A DNA stretch of 64,000 bases. Origin: Ceratodon purpureus (lineage: Eukaryota > Streptophyta > Bryopsida > Pseudoditrichales > Ditrichaceae). The notes beneath the pieces are model-generated. The model was not told the DNA's origin. It was given only the letters and a program-made list of their open reading frames with translations, and made no database searches. Positions 21,546 through 34,525 of the stretch are shown piece after piece. Both the position numbers and the translations under genes were made by a program. Where the stretch lies: assembly GCA_014871385.1 (NCBI GenBank), contig CM026432.1, positions 6,225,224-6,289,223 on the forward strand. Direction: 5' to 3'. Each line of letters begins with the position of its first letter. Position 1 is the stretch's first letter.

Positions 21546-21549
21546 TTTT
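21546..21549 (+). terminator. First Pol III T-run after the tRNA pair
   Basis: TTTT lies 21 nt after the end of tRNA-Pro(UGG). It is the first T4 downstream of the tRNA-Pro(AGG) start; none occurs in the 11-bp inter-tRNA spacer. The same site recurs every 1300 bp. It suggests that one transcript covers both tRNAs. Confidence 0.6.
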
Positions 21550-22670
21550 AGGCTACTTTAAAGGCCCAATTGTGGAACAATAAGGTGTTTCTGCACGGTT
21601 CGTTGCAATGGATTTAGAGTTTGGTTTTTAAACAAGAAGCAATAATTGATGAGGTACATATAGAACATGTCATGCAGTCGATGGTAGGAGAATGACAACC
21701 AAAATTGAGGTTGTAAGAGACTTGTGACAAACATTCCACAAAGATGAAAATTCTTAATCCACCGAGGTATGAATTTCCAACTGCTACAACGATTTGTTCC
21801 ACCACCATGATTCTTGTCTCCCACTCTCTCGACCCCTCACCCCCACTGCTGGCATTGCTTAATGTCATTTAAACTTCACGCCTACATTAATTTAGATCTT
21901 TCTTTCTATGGATTCCGATAATTTCGCATAATTGATTCTTGAGCAAACTCAACTTCACAAAGGATTTCAGAGCTTCCAAGGAATAAGAGGCAAGCCCAAG
22001 AGACGGAATGATGGAGCGCCCCTTTCAACAAGACATGGAACAAACGCAACAAGCCCTAATAAATCCAAGGACAAAGACTACCAACCAAGTCACAAAGTAA
22101 AATAGAAACACTAATTCAATTTCAAACTTAGGAATAGATTGGTTCAATTCTATGCTAGTAAACTTTCTTGCTCTGTCGACCATTCTGCTCTGCATAAGTT
22201 AAATAGACAACAGTGTGTTAGAGATTTTGCGGGCCTTGTATTTTTGAAACTATTTACCTTGCCTAGGCCATCGACGATGAGATCCGGCCACGCCTATCAA
22301 ACTCGTGGATGACCCCACGTACCAGGCCCCCTTGGGTCCCCCTCATCCCCTTCACAATTGCTCTATGCTTCTCTTCGGCCGCAGAGCGTAATTCAAAGGT
22401 TGGTTGTTTCTATACCTCCGCGGTTGGTATCGGGGGGTGGTTGGAACATGGCACGTAAGTCGATTTCTTGTTCCGCTTTTGAGAAGGATTCAAGAGCGTG
22501 TGTGGGAGTCGGGTACAGAGGTTTTGCGTTTTATGGAACAACAATGGTTTTGGACCGGAAGTGGTGGAGCCCATTTCCATCTTGGTGCAAAATTTGTGGG
22601 ACATTGACATGCGCGAGAGAACACCGGCTTGGGCCGGGTGTGATACCCGCCGGGTATCGAGACGGGTTCC

Positions 22671-22742
22671 GGGTATCTGGTCTAGTGGTATGATTCTTGC
22701 TTAGGGTGCAAGAGGTCGGGAGTTCGATTCTCCCGATACCCC
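22671..22742 (+). tRNA. tRNA-Pro(AGG), unit 2
   Basis: No difference seen from the unit 1 copy. Confidence 0.96.
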
Positions 22743-22753
22743 TCCCTCCACCT

Positions 22754-22825
22754 GGGCACTTGGTCTAGTGGTATGATTCTCGCTTTGGGTGCGAGAGGTC
22801 ACAAGTTCGATTCTCGTAGTGCCCC
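22754..22825 (+). tRNA. tRNA-Pro(UGG), unit 2
   Basis: Same as unit 1, including the T-stem mismatch. The downstream spacer has C at 23464. Confidence 0.93.
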
Positions 22826-23970
22826 TATATTTAACATCAAAGTAGTTTTAGGCTACTTTAAAGGCCCAATTGTGGAACAATAAGGTGTTTCTGCACGGTT
22901 CGTTGCAATGGATTTAGAGTTTGGTTTTTAAACAAGAAGCAATAATTGATGAGGTACATATAGAACATGTCATGCAGTCGATGGTAGGAGAATGACAACC
23001 AAAATTGAGGTTGTAAGAGACTTGTGACAAACATTCCACAAAGATGAAAATTCTTAATCCACCGAGGTATGAATTTCCAACTGCTACAACGATTTGTTCC
23101 ACCACCATGATTCTTGTCTCCCACTCTCTCGACCCCTCACCCCCACTGCTGGCATTGCTTAATGTCATTTAAACTTCACGCCTACATTAATTTAGATCTT
23201 TCTTTCTATGGATTCCGATAATTTCGCATAATTGATTCTTGAGCAAACTCAACTTCACAAAGGATTTCAGAGCTTCCAAGGAATAAGAGGCAAGCCCAAG
23301 AGACGGAATGATGGAGCGCCCCTTTCAACAAGACATGGAACAAACGCAACAAGCCCTAATAAATCCAAGGACAAAGACTACCAACCAAGTCACAAAGTAA
23401 AATAGAAACACTAATTCAATTTCAAACTTAGGAATAGATTGGTTCAATTCTATGCTAGTAAACCTTCTTGCTCTGTCGACCATTCTGCTCTGCATAAGTT
23501 AAATAGACAACAGTGTGTTAGAGATTTTGCGGGCCTTGTATTTTTGAAACTATTTACCTTGCCTAGGCCATCGACGATGAGATCCGGCCACGCCTATCAA
23601 ACTCGTGGATGACCCCACGTACCAGGCCCCCTTGGGTCCCCCTCATCCCCTTCACAATTGCTCTATGCTTCTCTTCGGCCGCAGAGCGTAATTCAAAGGT
23701 TGGTTGTTTCTATACCTCCGCGGTTGGTATCGGGGGGTGGTTGGAACATGGCACGTAAGTCGATTTCTTGTTCCGCTTTTGAGAAGGATTCAAGAGCGTG
23801 TGTGGGAGTCGGGTACAGAGGTTTTGCGTTTTATGGAACAACAATGGTTTTGGACCGGAAGTGGTGGAGCCCATTTCCATCTTGGTGCAAAATTTGTGGG
23901 ACATTGACATGCGCGAGAGAACACCGGCTTGGGCCGGGTGTGATACCCGCCGGGTATCGAGACGGGTTCC

Positions 23971-24042
23971 GGGTATCTGGTCTAGTGGTATGATTCTTGC
24001 TTAGGGTGCAAGAGGTCGGGAGTTCGATTCTCCCGATACCCC
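23971..24042 (+). tRNA. tRNA-Pro(AGG), unit 3
   Basis: No difference seen from the unit 1 copy. Confidence 0.96.
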
Positions 24043-24053
24043 TCCCTCCACCT

Positions 24054-24125
24054 GGGCACTTGGTCTAGTGGTATGATTCTCGCTTTGGGTGCGAGAGGTC
24101 ACAAGTTCGATTCTCGTAGTGCCCC
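24054..24125 (+). tRNA. tRNA-Pro(UGG), unit 3
   Basis: Same as unit 1. The downstream spacer has T at 24764. Confidence 0.93.
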
Positions 24126-25270
24126 TATATTTAACATCAAAGTAGTTTTAGGCTACTTTAAAGGCCCAATTGTGGAACAATAAGGTGTTTCTGCACGGTT
24201 CGTTGCAATGGATTTAGAGTTTGGTTTTTAAACAAGAAGCAATAATTGATGAGGTACATATAGAACATGTCATGCAGTCGATGGTAGGAGAATGACAACC
24301 AAAATTGAGGTTGTAAGAGACTTGTGACAAACATTCCACAAAGATGAAAATTCTTAATCCACCGAGGTATGAATTTCCAACTGCTACAACGATTTGTTCC
24401 ACCACCATGATTCTTGTCTCCCACTCTCTCGACCCCTCACCCCCACTGCTGGCATTGCTTAATGTCATTTAAACTTCACGCCTACATTAATTTAGATCTT
24501 TCTTTCTATGGATTCCGATAATTTCGCATAATTGATTCTTGAGCAAACTCAACTTCACAAAGGATTTCAGAGCTTCCAAGGAATAAGAGGCAAGCCCAAG
24601 AGACGGAATGATGGAGCGCCCCTTTCAACAAGACATGGAACAAACGCAACAAGCCCTAATAAATCCAAGGACAAAGACTACCAACCAAGTCACAAAGTAA
24701 AATAGAAACACTAATTCAATTTCAAACTTAGGAATAGATTGGTTCAATTCTATGCTAGTAAACTTTCTTGCTCTGTCGACCATTCTGCTCTGCATAAGTT
24801 AAATAGACAACAGTGTGTTAGAGATTTTGCGGGCCTTGTATTTTTGAAACTATTTACCTTGCCTAGGCCATCGACGATGAGATCCGGCCACGCCTATCAA
24901 ACTCGTGGATGACCCCACGTACCAGGCCCCCTTGGGTCCCCCTCATCCCCTTCACAATTGCTCTATGCTTCTCTTCGGCCGCAGAGCGTAATTCAAAGGT
25001 TGGTTGTTTCTATACCTCCGCGGTTGGTATCGGGGGGTGGTTGGAACATGGCACGTAAGTCGATTTCTTGTTCCGCTTTTGAGAAGGATTCAAGAGCGTG
25101 TGTGGGAGTCGGGTACAGAGGTTTTGCGTTTTATGGAACAACAATGGTTTTGGACCGGAAGTGGTGGAGCCCATTTCCATCTTGGTGCAAAATTTGTGGG
25201 ACATTGACATGCGCGAGAGAACACCGGCTTGGGCCGGGTGTGATACCCGCCGGGTATCGAGACGGGTTCC

Positions 25271-25342
25271 GGGTATCTGGTCTAGTGGTATGATTCTTGC
25301 TTAGGGTGCAAGAGGTCGGGAGTTCGATTCTCCCGATACCCC
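25271..25342 (+). tRNA. tRNA-Pro(AGG), unit 4
   Basis: No difference seen from the unit 1 copy. Confidence 0.96.
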
Positions 25343-25353
25343 TCCCTCCACCT

Positions 25354-25425
25354 GGGCACTTGGTCTAGTGGTATGATTCTCGCTTTGGGTGCGAGAGGTC
25401 ACAAGTTCGATTCTCGTAGTGCCCC
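25354..25425 (+). tRNA. tRNA-Pro(UGG), unit 4
   Basis: Same as unit 1. The downstream spacer has T at 26064. Confidence 0.93.
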
Positions 25426-26570
25426 TATATTTAACATCAAAGTAGTTTTAGGCTACTTTAAAGGCCCAATTGTGGAACAATAAGGTGTTTCTGCACGGTT
25501 CGTTGCAATGGATTTAGAGTTTGGTTTTTAAACAAGAAGCAATAATTGATGAGGTACATATAGAACATGTCATGCAGTCGATGGTAGGAGAATGACAACC
25601 AAAATTGAGGTTGTAAGAGACTTGTGACAAACATTCCACAAAGATGAAAATTCTTAATCCACCGAGGTATGAATTTCCAACTGCTACAACGATTTGTTCC
25701 ACCACCATGATTCTTGTCTCCCACTCTCTCGACCCCTCACCCCCACTGCTGGCATTGCTTAATGTCATTTAAACTTCACGCCTACATTAATTTAGATCTT
25801 TCTTTCTATGGATTCCGATAATTTCGCATAATTGATTCTTGAGCAAACTCAACTTCACAAAGGATTTCAGAGCTTCCAAGGAATAAGAGGCAAGCCCAAG
25901 AGACGGAATGATGGAGCGCCCCTTTCAACAAGACATGGAACAAACGCAACAAGCCCTAATAAATCCAAGGACAAAGACTACCAACCAAGTCACAAAGTAA
26001 AATAGAAACACTAATTCAATTTCAAACTTAGGAATAGATTGGTTCAATTCTATGCTAGTAAACTTTCTTGCTCTGTCGACCATTCTGCTCTGCATAAGTT
26101 AAATAGACAACAGTGTGTTAGAGATTTTGCGGGCCTTGTATTTTTGAAACTATTTACCTTGCCTAGGCCATCGACGATGAGATCCGGCCACGCCTATCAA
26201 ACTCGTGGATGACCCCACGTACCAGGCCCCCTTGGGTCCCCCTCATCCCCTTCACAATTGCTCTATGCTTCTCTTCGGCCGCAGAGCGTAATTCAAAGGT
26301 TGGTTGTTTCTATACCTCCGCGGTTGGTATCGGGGGGTGGTTGGAACATGGCACGTAAGTCGATTTCTTGTTCCGCTTTTGAGAAGGATTCAAGAGCGTG
26401 TGTGGGAGTCGGGTACAGAGGTTTTGCGTTTTATGGAACAACAATGGTTTTGGACCGGAAGTGGTGGAGCCCATTTCCATCTTGGTGCAAAATTTGTGGG
26501 ACATTGACATGCGCGAGAGAACACCGGCTTGGGCCGGGTGTGATACCCGCCGGGTATCGAGACGGGTTCC

Positions 26571-26642
26571 GGGTATCTGGTCTAGTGGTATGATTCTTGC
26601 TTAGGGTGCAAGAGGTCGGGAGTTCGATTCTCCCGATACCCC
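26571..26642 (+). tRNA. tRNA-Pro(AGG), unit 5
   Basis: No difference seen from the unit 1 copy. Confidence 0.96.
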
Positions 26643-26653
26643 TCCCTCCACCT

Positions 26654-26725
26654 GGGCACTTGGTCTAGTGGTATGATTCTCGCTTTGGGTGCGAGAGGTC
26701 ACAAGTTCGATTCTCGTAGTGCCCC
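26654..26725 (+). tRNA. tRNA-Pro(UGG), unit 5
   Basis: Same as unit 1. The downstream spacer has T at 27364. Confidence 0.93.
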
Positions 26726-27870
26726 TATATTTAACATCAAAGTAGTTTTAGGCTACTTTAAAGGCCCAATTGTGGAACAATAAGGTGTTTCTGCACGGTT
26801 CGTTGCAATGGATTTAGAGTTTGGTTTTTAAACAAGAAGCAATAATTGATGAGGTACATATAGAACATGTCATGCAGTCGATGGTAGGAGAATGACAACC
26901 AAAATTGAGGTTGTAAGAGACTTGTGACAAACATTCCACAAAGATGAAAATTCTTAATCCACCGAGGTATGAATTTCCAACTGCTACAACGATTTGTTCC
27001 ACCACCATGATTCTTGTCTCCCACTCTCTCGACCCCTCACCCCCACTGCTGGCATTGCTTAATGTCATTTAAACTTCACGCCTACATTAATTTAGATCTT
27101 TCTTTCTATGGATTCCGATAATTTCGCATAATTGATTCTTGAGCAAACTCAACTTCACAAAGGATTTCAGAGCTTCCAAGGAATAAGAGGCAAGCCCAAG
27201 AGACGGAATGATGGAGCGCCCCTTTCAACAAGACATGGAACAAACGCAACAAGCCCTAATAAATCCAAGGACAAAGACTACCAACCAAGTCACAAAGTAA
27301 AATAGAAACACTAATTCAATTTCAAACTTAGGAATAGATTGGTTCAATTCTATGCTAGTAAACTTTCTTGCTCTGTCGACCATTCTGCTCTGCATAAGTT
27401 AAATAGACAACAGTGTGTTAGAGATTTTGCGGGCCTTGTATTTTTGAAACTATTTACCTTGCCTAGGCCATCGACGATGAGATCCGGCCACGCCTATCAA
27501 ACTCGTGGATGACCCCACGTACCAGGCCCCCTTGGGTCCCCCTCATCCCCTTCACAATTGCTCTATGCTTCTCTTCGGCCGCAGAGCGTAATTCAAAGGT
27601 TGGTTGTTTCTATACCTCCGCGGTTGGTATCGGGGGGTGGTTGGAACATGGCACGTAAGTCGATTTCTTGTTCCGCTTTTGAGAAGGATTCAAGAGCGTG
27701 TGTGGGAGTCGGGTACAGAGGTTTTGCGTTTTATGGAACAACAATGGTTTTGGACCGGAAGTGGTGGAGCCCATTTCCATCTTGGTGCAAAATTTGTGGG
27801 ACATTGACATGCGCGAGAGAACACCGGCTTGGGCCGGGTGTGATACCCGCCGGGTATCGAGACGGGTTCC

Positions 27871-27942
27871 GGGTATCTGGTCTAGTGGTATGATTCTTGC
27901 TTAGGGTGCAAGAGGTCGGGAGTTCGATTCTCCCGATACCCC
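27871..27942 (+). tRNA. tRNA-Pro(AGG), unit 6
   Basis: No difference seen from the unit 1 copy. Confidence 0.96.
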
Positions 27943-27953
27943 TCCCTCCACCT

Positions 27954-28025
27954 GGGCACTTGGTCTAGTGGTATGATTCTCGCTTTGGGTGCGAGAGGTC
28001 ACAAGTTCGATTCTCGTAGTGCCCC
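27954..28025 (+). tRNA. tRNA-Pro(UGG), unit 6
   Basis: Same as unit 1. The downstream spacer has C at 28664. Confidence 0.93.
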
Positions 28026-29170
28026 TATATTTAACATCAAAGTAGTTTTAGGCTACTTTAAAGGCCCAATTGTGGAACAATAAGGTGTTTCTGCACGGTT
28101 CGTTGCAATGGATTTAGAGTTTGGTTTTTAAACAAGAAGCAATAATTGATGAGGTACATATAGAACATGTCATGCAGTCGATGGTAGGAGAATGACAACC
28201 AAAATTGAGGTTGTAAGAGACTTGTGACAAACATTCCACAAAGATGAAAATTCTTAATCCACCGAGGTATGAATTTCCAACTGCTACAACGATTTGTTCC
28301 ACCACCATGATTCTTGTCTCCCACTCTCTCGACCCCTCACCCCCACTGCTGGCATTGCTTAATGTCATTTAAACTTCACGCCTACATTAATTTAGATCTT
28401 TCTTTCTATGGATTCCGATAATTTCGCATAATTGATTCTTGAGCAAACTCAACTTCACAAAGGATTTCAGAGCTTCCAAGGAATAAGAGGCAAGCCCAAG
28501 AGACGGAATGATGGAGCGCCCCTTTCAACAAGACATGGAACAAACGCAACAAGCCCTAATAAATCCAAGGACAAAGACTACCAACCAAGTCACAAAGTAA
28601 AATAGAAACACTAATTCAATTTCAAACTTAGGAATAGATTGGTTCAATTCTATGCTAGTAAACCTTCTTGCTCTGTCGACCATTCTGCTCTGCATAAGTT
28701 AAATAGACAACAGTGTGTTAGAGATTTTGCGGGCCTTGTATTTTTGAAACTATTTACCTTGCCTAGGCCATCGACGATGAGATCCGGCCACGCCTATCAA
28801 ACTCGTGGATGACCCCACGTACCAGGCCCCCTTGGGTCCCCCTCATCCCCTTCACAATTGCTCTATGCTTCTCTTCGGCCGCAGAGCGTAATTCAAAGGT
28901 TGGTTGTTTCTATACCTCCGCGGTTGGTATCGGGGGGTGGTTGGAACATGGCACGTAAGTCGATTTCTTGTTCCGCTTTTGAGAAGGATTCAAGAGCGTG
29001 TGTGGGAGTCGGGTACAGAGGTTTTGCGTTTTATGGAACAACAATGGTTTTGGACCGGAAGTGGTGGAGCCCATTTCCATCTTGGTGCAAAATTTGTGGG
29101 ACATTGACATGCGCGAGAGAACACCGGCTTGGGCCGGGTGTGATACCCGCCGGGTATCGAGACGGGTTCC

Positions 29171-29242
29171 GGGTATCTGGTCTAGTGGTATGATTCTTGC
29201 TTAGGGTGCAAGAGGTCGGGAGTTCGATTCTCCCGATACCCC
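29171..29242 (+). tRNA. tRNA-Pro(AGG), unit 7
   Basis: No difference seen from the unit 1 copy. Confidence 0.96.
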
Positions 29243-29253
29243 TCCCTCCACCT

Positions 29254-29325
29254 GGGCACTTGGTCTAGTGGTATGATTCTCGCTTTGGGTGCGAGAGGTC
29301 ACAAGTTCGATTCTCGTAGTGCCCC
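29254..29325 (+). tRNA. tRNA-Pro(UGG), unit 7
   Basis: Same as unit 1. The downstream spacer has T at 29964. Confidence 0.93.
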
Positions 29326-30470
29326 TATATTTAACATCAAAGTAGTTTTAGGCTACTTTAAAGGCCCAATTGTGGAACAATAAGGTGTTTCTGCACGGTT
29401 CGTTGCAATGGATTTAGAGTTTGGTTTTTAAACAAGAAGCAATAATTGATGAGGTACATATAGAACATGTCATGCAGTCGATGGTAGGAGAATGACAACC
29501 AAAATTGAGGTTGTAAGAGACTTGTGACAAACATTCCACAAAGATGAAAATTCTTAATCCACCGAGGTATGAATTTCCAACTGCTACAACGATTTGTTCC
29601 ACCACCATGATTCTTGTCTCCCACTCTCTCGACCCCTCACCCCCACTGCTGGCATTGCTTAATGTCATTTAAACTTCACGCCTACATTAATTTAGATCTT
29701 TCTTTCTATGGATTCCGATAATTTCGCATAATTGATTCTTGAGCAAACTCAACTTCACAAAGGATTTCAGAGCTTCCAAGGAATAAGAGGCAAGCCCAAG
29801 AGACGGAATGATGGAGCGCCCCTTTCAACAAGACATGGAACAAACGCAACAAGCCCTAATAAATCCAAGGACAAAGACTACCAACCAAGTCACAAAGTAA
29901 AATAGAAACACTAATTCAATTTCAAACTTAGGAATAGATTGGTTCAATTCTATGCTAGTAAACTTTCTTGCTCTGTCGACCATTCTGCTCTGCATAAGTT
30001 AAATAGACAACAGTGTGTTAGAGATTTTGCGGGCCTTGTATTTTTGAAACTATTTACCTTGCCTAGGCCATCGACGATGAGATCCGGCCACGCCTATCAA
30101 ACTCGTGGATGACCCCACGTACCAGGCCCCCTTGGGTCCCCCTCATCCCCTTCACAATTGCTCTATGCTTCTCTTCGGCCGCAGAGCGTAATTCAAAGGT
30201 TGGTTGTTTCTATACCTCCGCGGTTGGTATCGGGGGGTGGTTGGAACATGGCACGTAAGTCGATTTCTTGTTCCGCTTTTGAGAAGGATTCAAGAGCGTG
30301 TGTGGGAGTCGGGTACAGAGGTTTTGCGTTTTATGGAACAACAATGGTTTTGGACCGGAAGTGGTGGAGCCCATTTCCATCTTGGTGCAAAATTTGTGGG
30401 ACATTGACATGCGCGAGAGAACACCGGCTTGGGCCGGGTGTGATACCCGCCGGGTATCGAGACGGGTTCC

Positions 30471-30542
30471 GGGTATCTGGTCTAGTGGTATGATTCTTGC
30501 TTAGGGTGCAAGAGGTCGGGAGTTCGATTCTCCCGATACCCC
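30471..30542 (+). tRNA. tRNA-Pro(AGG), unit 8
   Basis: No difference seen from the unit 1 copy. Confidence 0.96.
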
Positions 30543-30553
30543 TCCCTCCACCT

Positions 30554-30625
30554 GGGCACTTGGTCTAGTGGTATGATTCTCGCTTTGGGTGCGAGAGGTC
30601 ACAAGTTCGATTCTCGTAGTGCCCC
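30554..30625 (+). tRNA. tRNA-Pro(UGG), unit 8
   Basis: Same as unit 1. The downstream spacer has C at 31264. Confidence 0.93.
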
Positions 30626-31770
30626 TATATTTAACATCAAAGTAGTTTTAGGCTACTTTAAAGGCCCAATTGTGGAACAATAAGGTGTTTCTGCACGGTT
30701 CGTTGCAATGGATTTAGAGTTTGGTTTTTAAACAAGAAGCAATAATTGATGAGGTACATATAGAACATGTCATGCAGTCGATGGTAGGAGAATGACAACC
30801 AAAATTGAGGTTGTAAGAGACTTGTGACAAACATTCCACAAAGATGAAAATTCTTAATCCACCGAGGTATGAATTTCCAACTGCTACAACGATTTGTTCC
30901 ACCACCATGATTCTTGTCTCCCACTCTCTCGACCCCTCACCCCCACTGCTGGCATTGCTTAATGTCATTTAAACTTCACGCCTACATTAATTTAGATCTT
31001 TCTTTCTATGGATTCCGATAATTTCGCATAATTGATTCTTGAGCAAACTCAACTTCACAAAGGATTTCAGAGCTTCCAAGGAATAAGAGGCAAGCCCAAG
31101 AGACGGAATGATGGAGCGCCCCTTTCAACAAGACATGGAACAAACGCAACAAGCCCTAATAAATCCAAGGACAAAGACTACCAACCAAGTCACAAAGTAA
31201 AATAGAAACACTAATTCAATTTCAAACTTAGGAATAGATTGGTTCAATTCTATGCTAGTAAACCTTCTTGCTCTGTCGACCATTCTGCTCTGCATAAGTT
31301 AAATAGACAACAGTGTGTTAGAGATTTTGCGGGCCTTGTATTTTTGAAACTATTTACCTTGCCTAGGCCATCGACGATGAGATCCGGCCACGCCTATCAA
31401 ACTCGTGGATGACCCCACGTACCAGGCCCCCTTGGGTCCCCCTCATCCCCTTCACAATTGCTCTATGCTTCTCTTCGGCCGCAGAGCGTAATTCAAAGGT
31501 TGGTTGTTTCTATACCTCCGCGGTTGGTATCGGGGGGTGGTTGGAACATGGCACGTAAGTCGATTTCTTGTTCCGCTTTTGAGAAGGATTCAAGAGCGTG
31601 TGTGGGAGTCGGGTACAGAGGTTTTGCGTTTTATGGAACAACAATGGTTTTGGACCGGAAGTGGTGGAGCCCATTTCCATCTTGGTGCAAAATTTGTGGG
31701 ACATTGACATGCGCGAGAGAACACCGGCTTGGGCCGGGTGTGATACCCGCCGGGTATCGAGACGGGTTCC

Positions 31771-31842
31771 GGGTATCTGGTCTAGTGGTATGATTCTTGC
31801 TTAGGGTGCAAGAGGTCGGGAGTTCGATTCTCCCGATACCCC
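31771..31842 (+). tRNA. tRNA-Pro(AGG), unit 9
   Basis: No difference seen from the unit 1 copy. Confidence 0.96.
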
Positions 31843-31853
31843 TCCCTCCACCT

Positions 31854-31925
31854 GGGCACTTGGTCTAGTGGTATGATTCTCGCTTTGGGTGCGAGAGGTC
31901 ACAAGTTCGATTCTCGTAGTGCCCC
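31854..31925 (+). tRNA. tRNA-Pro(UGG), unit 9
   Basis: Same as unit 1. The downstream spacer has C at 32564. Confidence 0.93.
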
Positions 31926-33070
31926 TATATTTAACATCAAAGTAGTTTTAGGCTACTTTAAAGGCCCAATTGTGGAACAATAAGGTGTTTCTGCACGGTT
32001 CGTTGCAATGGATTTAGAGTTTGGTTTTTAAACAAGAAGCAATAATTGATGAGGTACATATAGAACATGTCATGCAGTCGATGGTAGGAGAATGACAACC
32101 AAAATTGAGGTTGTAAGAGACTTGTGACAAACATTCCACAAAGATGAAAATTCTTAATCCACCGAGGTATGAATTTCCAACTGCTACAACGATTTGTTCC
32201 ACCACCATGATTCTTGTCTCCCACTCTCTCGACCCCTCACCCCCACTGCTGGCATTGCTTAATGTCATTTAAACTTCACGCCTACATTAATTTAGATCTT
32301 TCTTTCTATGGATTCCGATAATTTCGCATAATTGATTCTTGAGCAAACTCAACTTCACAAAGGATTTCAGAGCTTCCAAGGAATAAGAGGCAAGCCCAAG
32401 AGACGGAATGATGGAGCGCCCCTTTCAACAAGACATGGAACAAACGCAACAAGCCCTAATAAATCCAAGGACAAAGACTACCAACCAAGTCACAAAGTAA
32501 AATAGAAACACTAATTCAATTTCAAACTTAGGAATAGATTGGTTCAATTCTATGCTAGTAAACCTTCTTGCTCTGTCGACCATTCTGCTCTGCATAAGTT
32601 AAATAGACAACAGTGTGTTAGAGATTTTGCGGGCCTTGTATTTTTGAAACTATTTACCTTGCCTAGGCCATCGACGATGAGATCCGGCCACGCCTATCAA
32701 ACTCGTGGATGACCCCACGTACCAGGCCCCCTTGGGTCCCCCTCATCCCCTTCACAATTGCTCTATGCTTCTCTTCGGCCGCAGAGCGTAATTCAAAGGT
32801 TGGTTGTTTCTATACCTCCGCGGTTGGTATCGGGGGGTGGTTGGAACATGGCACGTAAGTCGATTTCTTGTTCCGCTTTTGAGAAGGATTCAAGAGCGTG
32901 TGTGGGAGTCGGGTACAGAGGTTTTGCGTTTTATGGAACAACAATGGTTTTGGACCGGAAGTGGTGGAGCCCATTTCCATCTTGGTGCAAAATTTGTGGG
33001 ACATTGACATGCGCGAGAGAACACCGGCTTGGGCCGGGTGTGATACCCGCCGGGTATCGAGACGGGTTCC

Positions 33071-33142
33071 GGGTATCTGGTCTAGTGGTATGATTCTTGC
33101 TTAGGGTGCAAGAGGTCGGGAGTTCGATTCTCCCGATACCCC
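33071..33142 (+). tRNA. tRNA-Pro(AGG), unit 10
   Basis: No difference seen from the unit 1 copy. Confidence 0.96.
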
Positions 33143-33153
33143 TCCCTCCACCT

Positions 33154-33225
33154 GGGCACTTGGTCTAGTGGTATGATTCTCGCTTTGGGTGCGAGAGGTC
33201 ACAAGTTCGATTCTCGTAGTGCCCC
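33154..33225 (+). tRNA. tRNA-Pro(UGG), unit 10
   Basis: Same as unit 1. The downstream spacer has C at 33864. Confidence 0.93.
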
Positions 33226-34370
33226 TATATTTAACATCAAAGTAGTTTTAGGCTACTTTAAAGGCCCAATTGTGGAACAATAAGGTGTTTCTGCACGGTT
33301 CGTTGCAATGGATTTAGAGTTTGGTTTTTAAACAAGAAGCAATAATTGATGAGGTACATATAGAACATGTCATGCAGTCGATGGTAGGAGAATGACAACC
33401 AAAATTGAGGTTGTAAGAGACTTGTGACAAACATTCCACAAAGATGAAAATTCTTAATCCACCGAGGTATGAATTTCCAACTGCTACAACGATTTGTTCC
33501 ACCACCATGATTCTTGTCTCCCACTCTCTCGACCCCTCACCCCCACTGCTGGCATTGCTTAATGTCATTTAAACTTCACGCCTACATTAATTTAGATCTT
33601 TCTTTCTATGGATTCCGATAATTTCGCATAATTGATTCTTGAGCAAACTCAACTTCACAAAGGATTTCAGAGCTTCCAAGGAATAAGAGGCAAGCCCAAG
33701 AGACGGAATGATGGAGCGCCCCTTTCAACAAGACATGGAACAAACGCAACAAGCCCTAATAAATCCAAGGACAAAGACTACCAACCAAGTCACAAAGTAA
33801 AATAGAAACACTAATTCAATTTCAAACTTAGGAATAGATTGGTTCAATTCTATGCTAGTAAACCTTCTTGCTCTGTCGACCATTCTGCTCTGCATAAGTT
33901 AAATAGACAACAGTGTGTTAGAGATTTTGCGGGCCTTGTATTTTTGAAACTATTTACCTTGCCTAGGCCATCGACGATGAGATCCGGCCACGCCTATCAA
34001 ACTCGTGGATGACCCCACGTACCAGGCCCCCTTGGGTCCCCCTCATCCCCTTCACAATTGCTCTATGCTTCTCTTCGGCCGCAGAGCGTAATTCAAAGGT
34101 TGGTTGTTTCTATACCTCCGCGGTTGGTATCGGGGGGTGGTTGGAACATGGCACGTAAGTCGATTTCTTGTTCCGCTTTTGAGAAGGATTCAAGAGCGTG
34201 TGTGGGAGTCGGGTACAGAGGTTTTGCGTTTTATGGAACAACAATGGTTTTGGACCGGAAGTGGTGGAGCCCATTTCCATCTTGGTGCAAAATTTGTGGG
34301 ACATTGACATGCGCGAGAGAACACCGGCTTGGGCCGGGTGTGATACCCGCCGGGTATCGAGACGGGTTCC

Positions 34371-34442
34371 GGGTATCTGGTCTAGTGGTATGATTCTTGC
34401 TTAGGGTGCAAGAGGTCGGGAGTTCGATTCTCCCGATACCCC
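34371..34442 (+). tRNA. tRNA-Pro(AGG), unit 11
   Basis: No difference seen from the unit 1 copy. Confidence 0.96.
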
Positions 34443-34453
34443 TCCCTCCACCT

Positions 34454-34525
34454 GGGCACTTGGTCTAGTGGTATGATTCTCGCTTTGGGTGCGAGAGGTC
34501 ACAAGTTCGATTCTCGTAGTGCCCC
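34454..34525 (+). tRNA. tRNA-Pro(UGG), unit 11
   Basis: Same as unit 1. The downstream spacer has T at 35164. Confidence 0.93.
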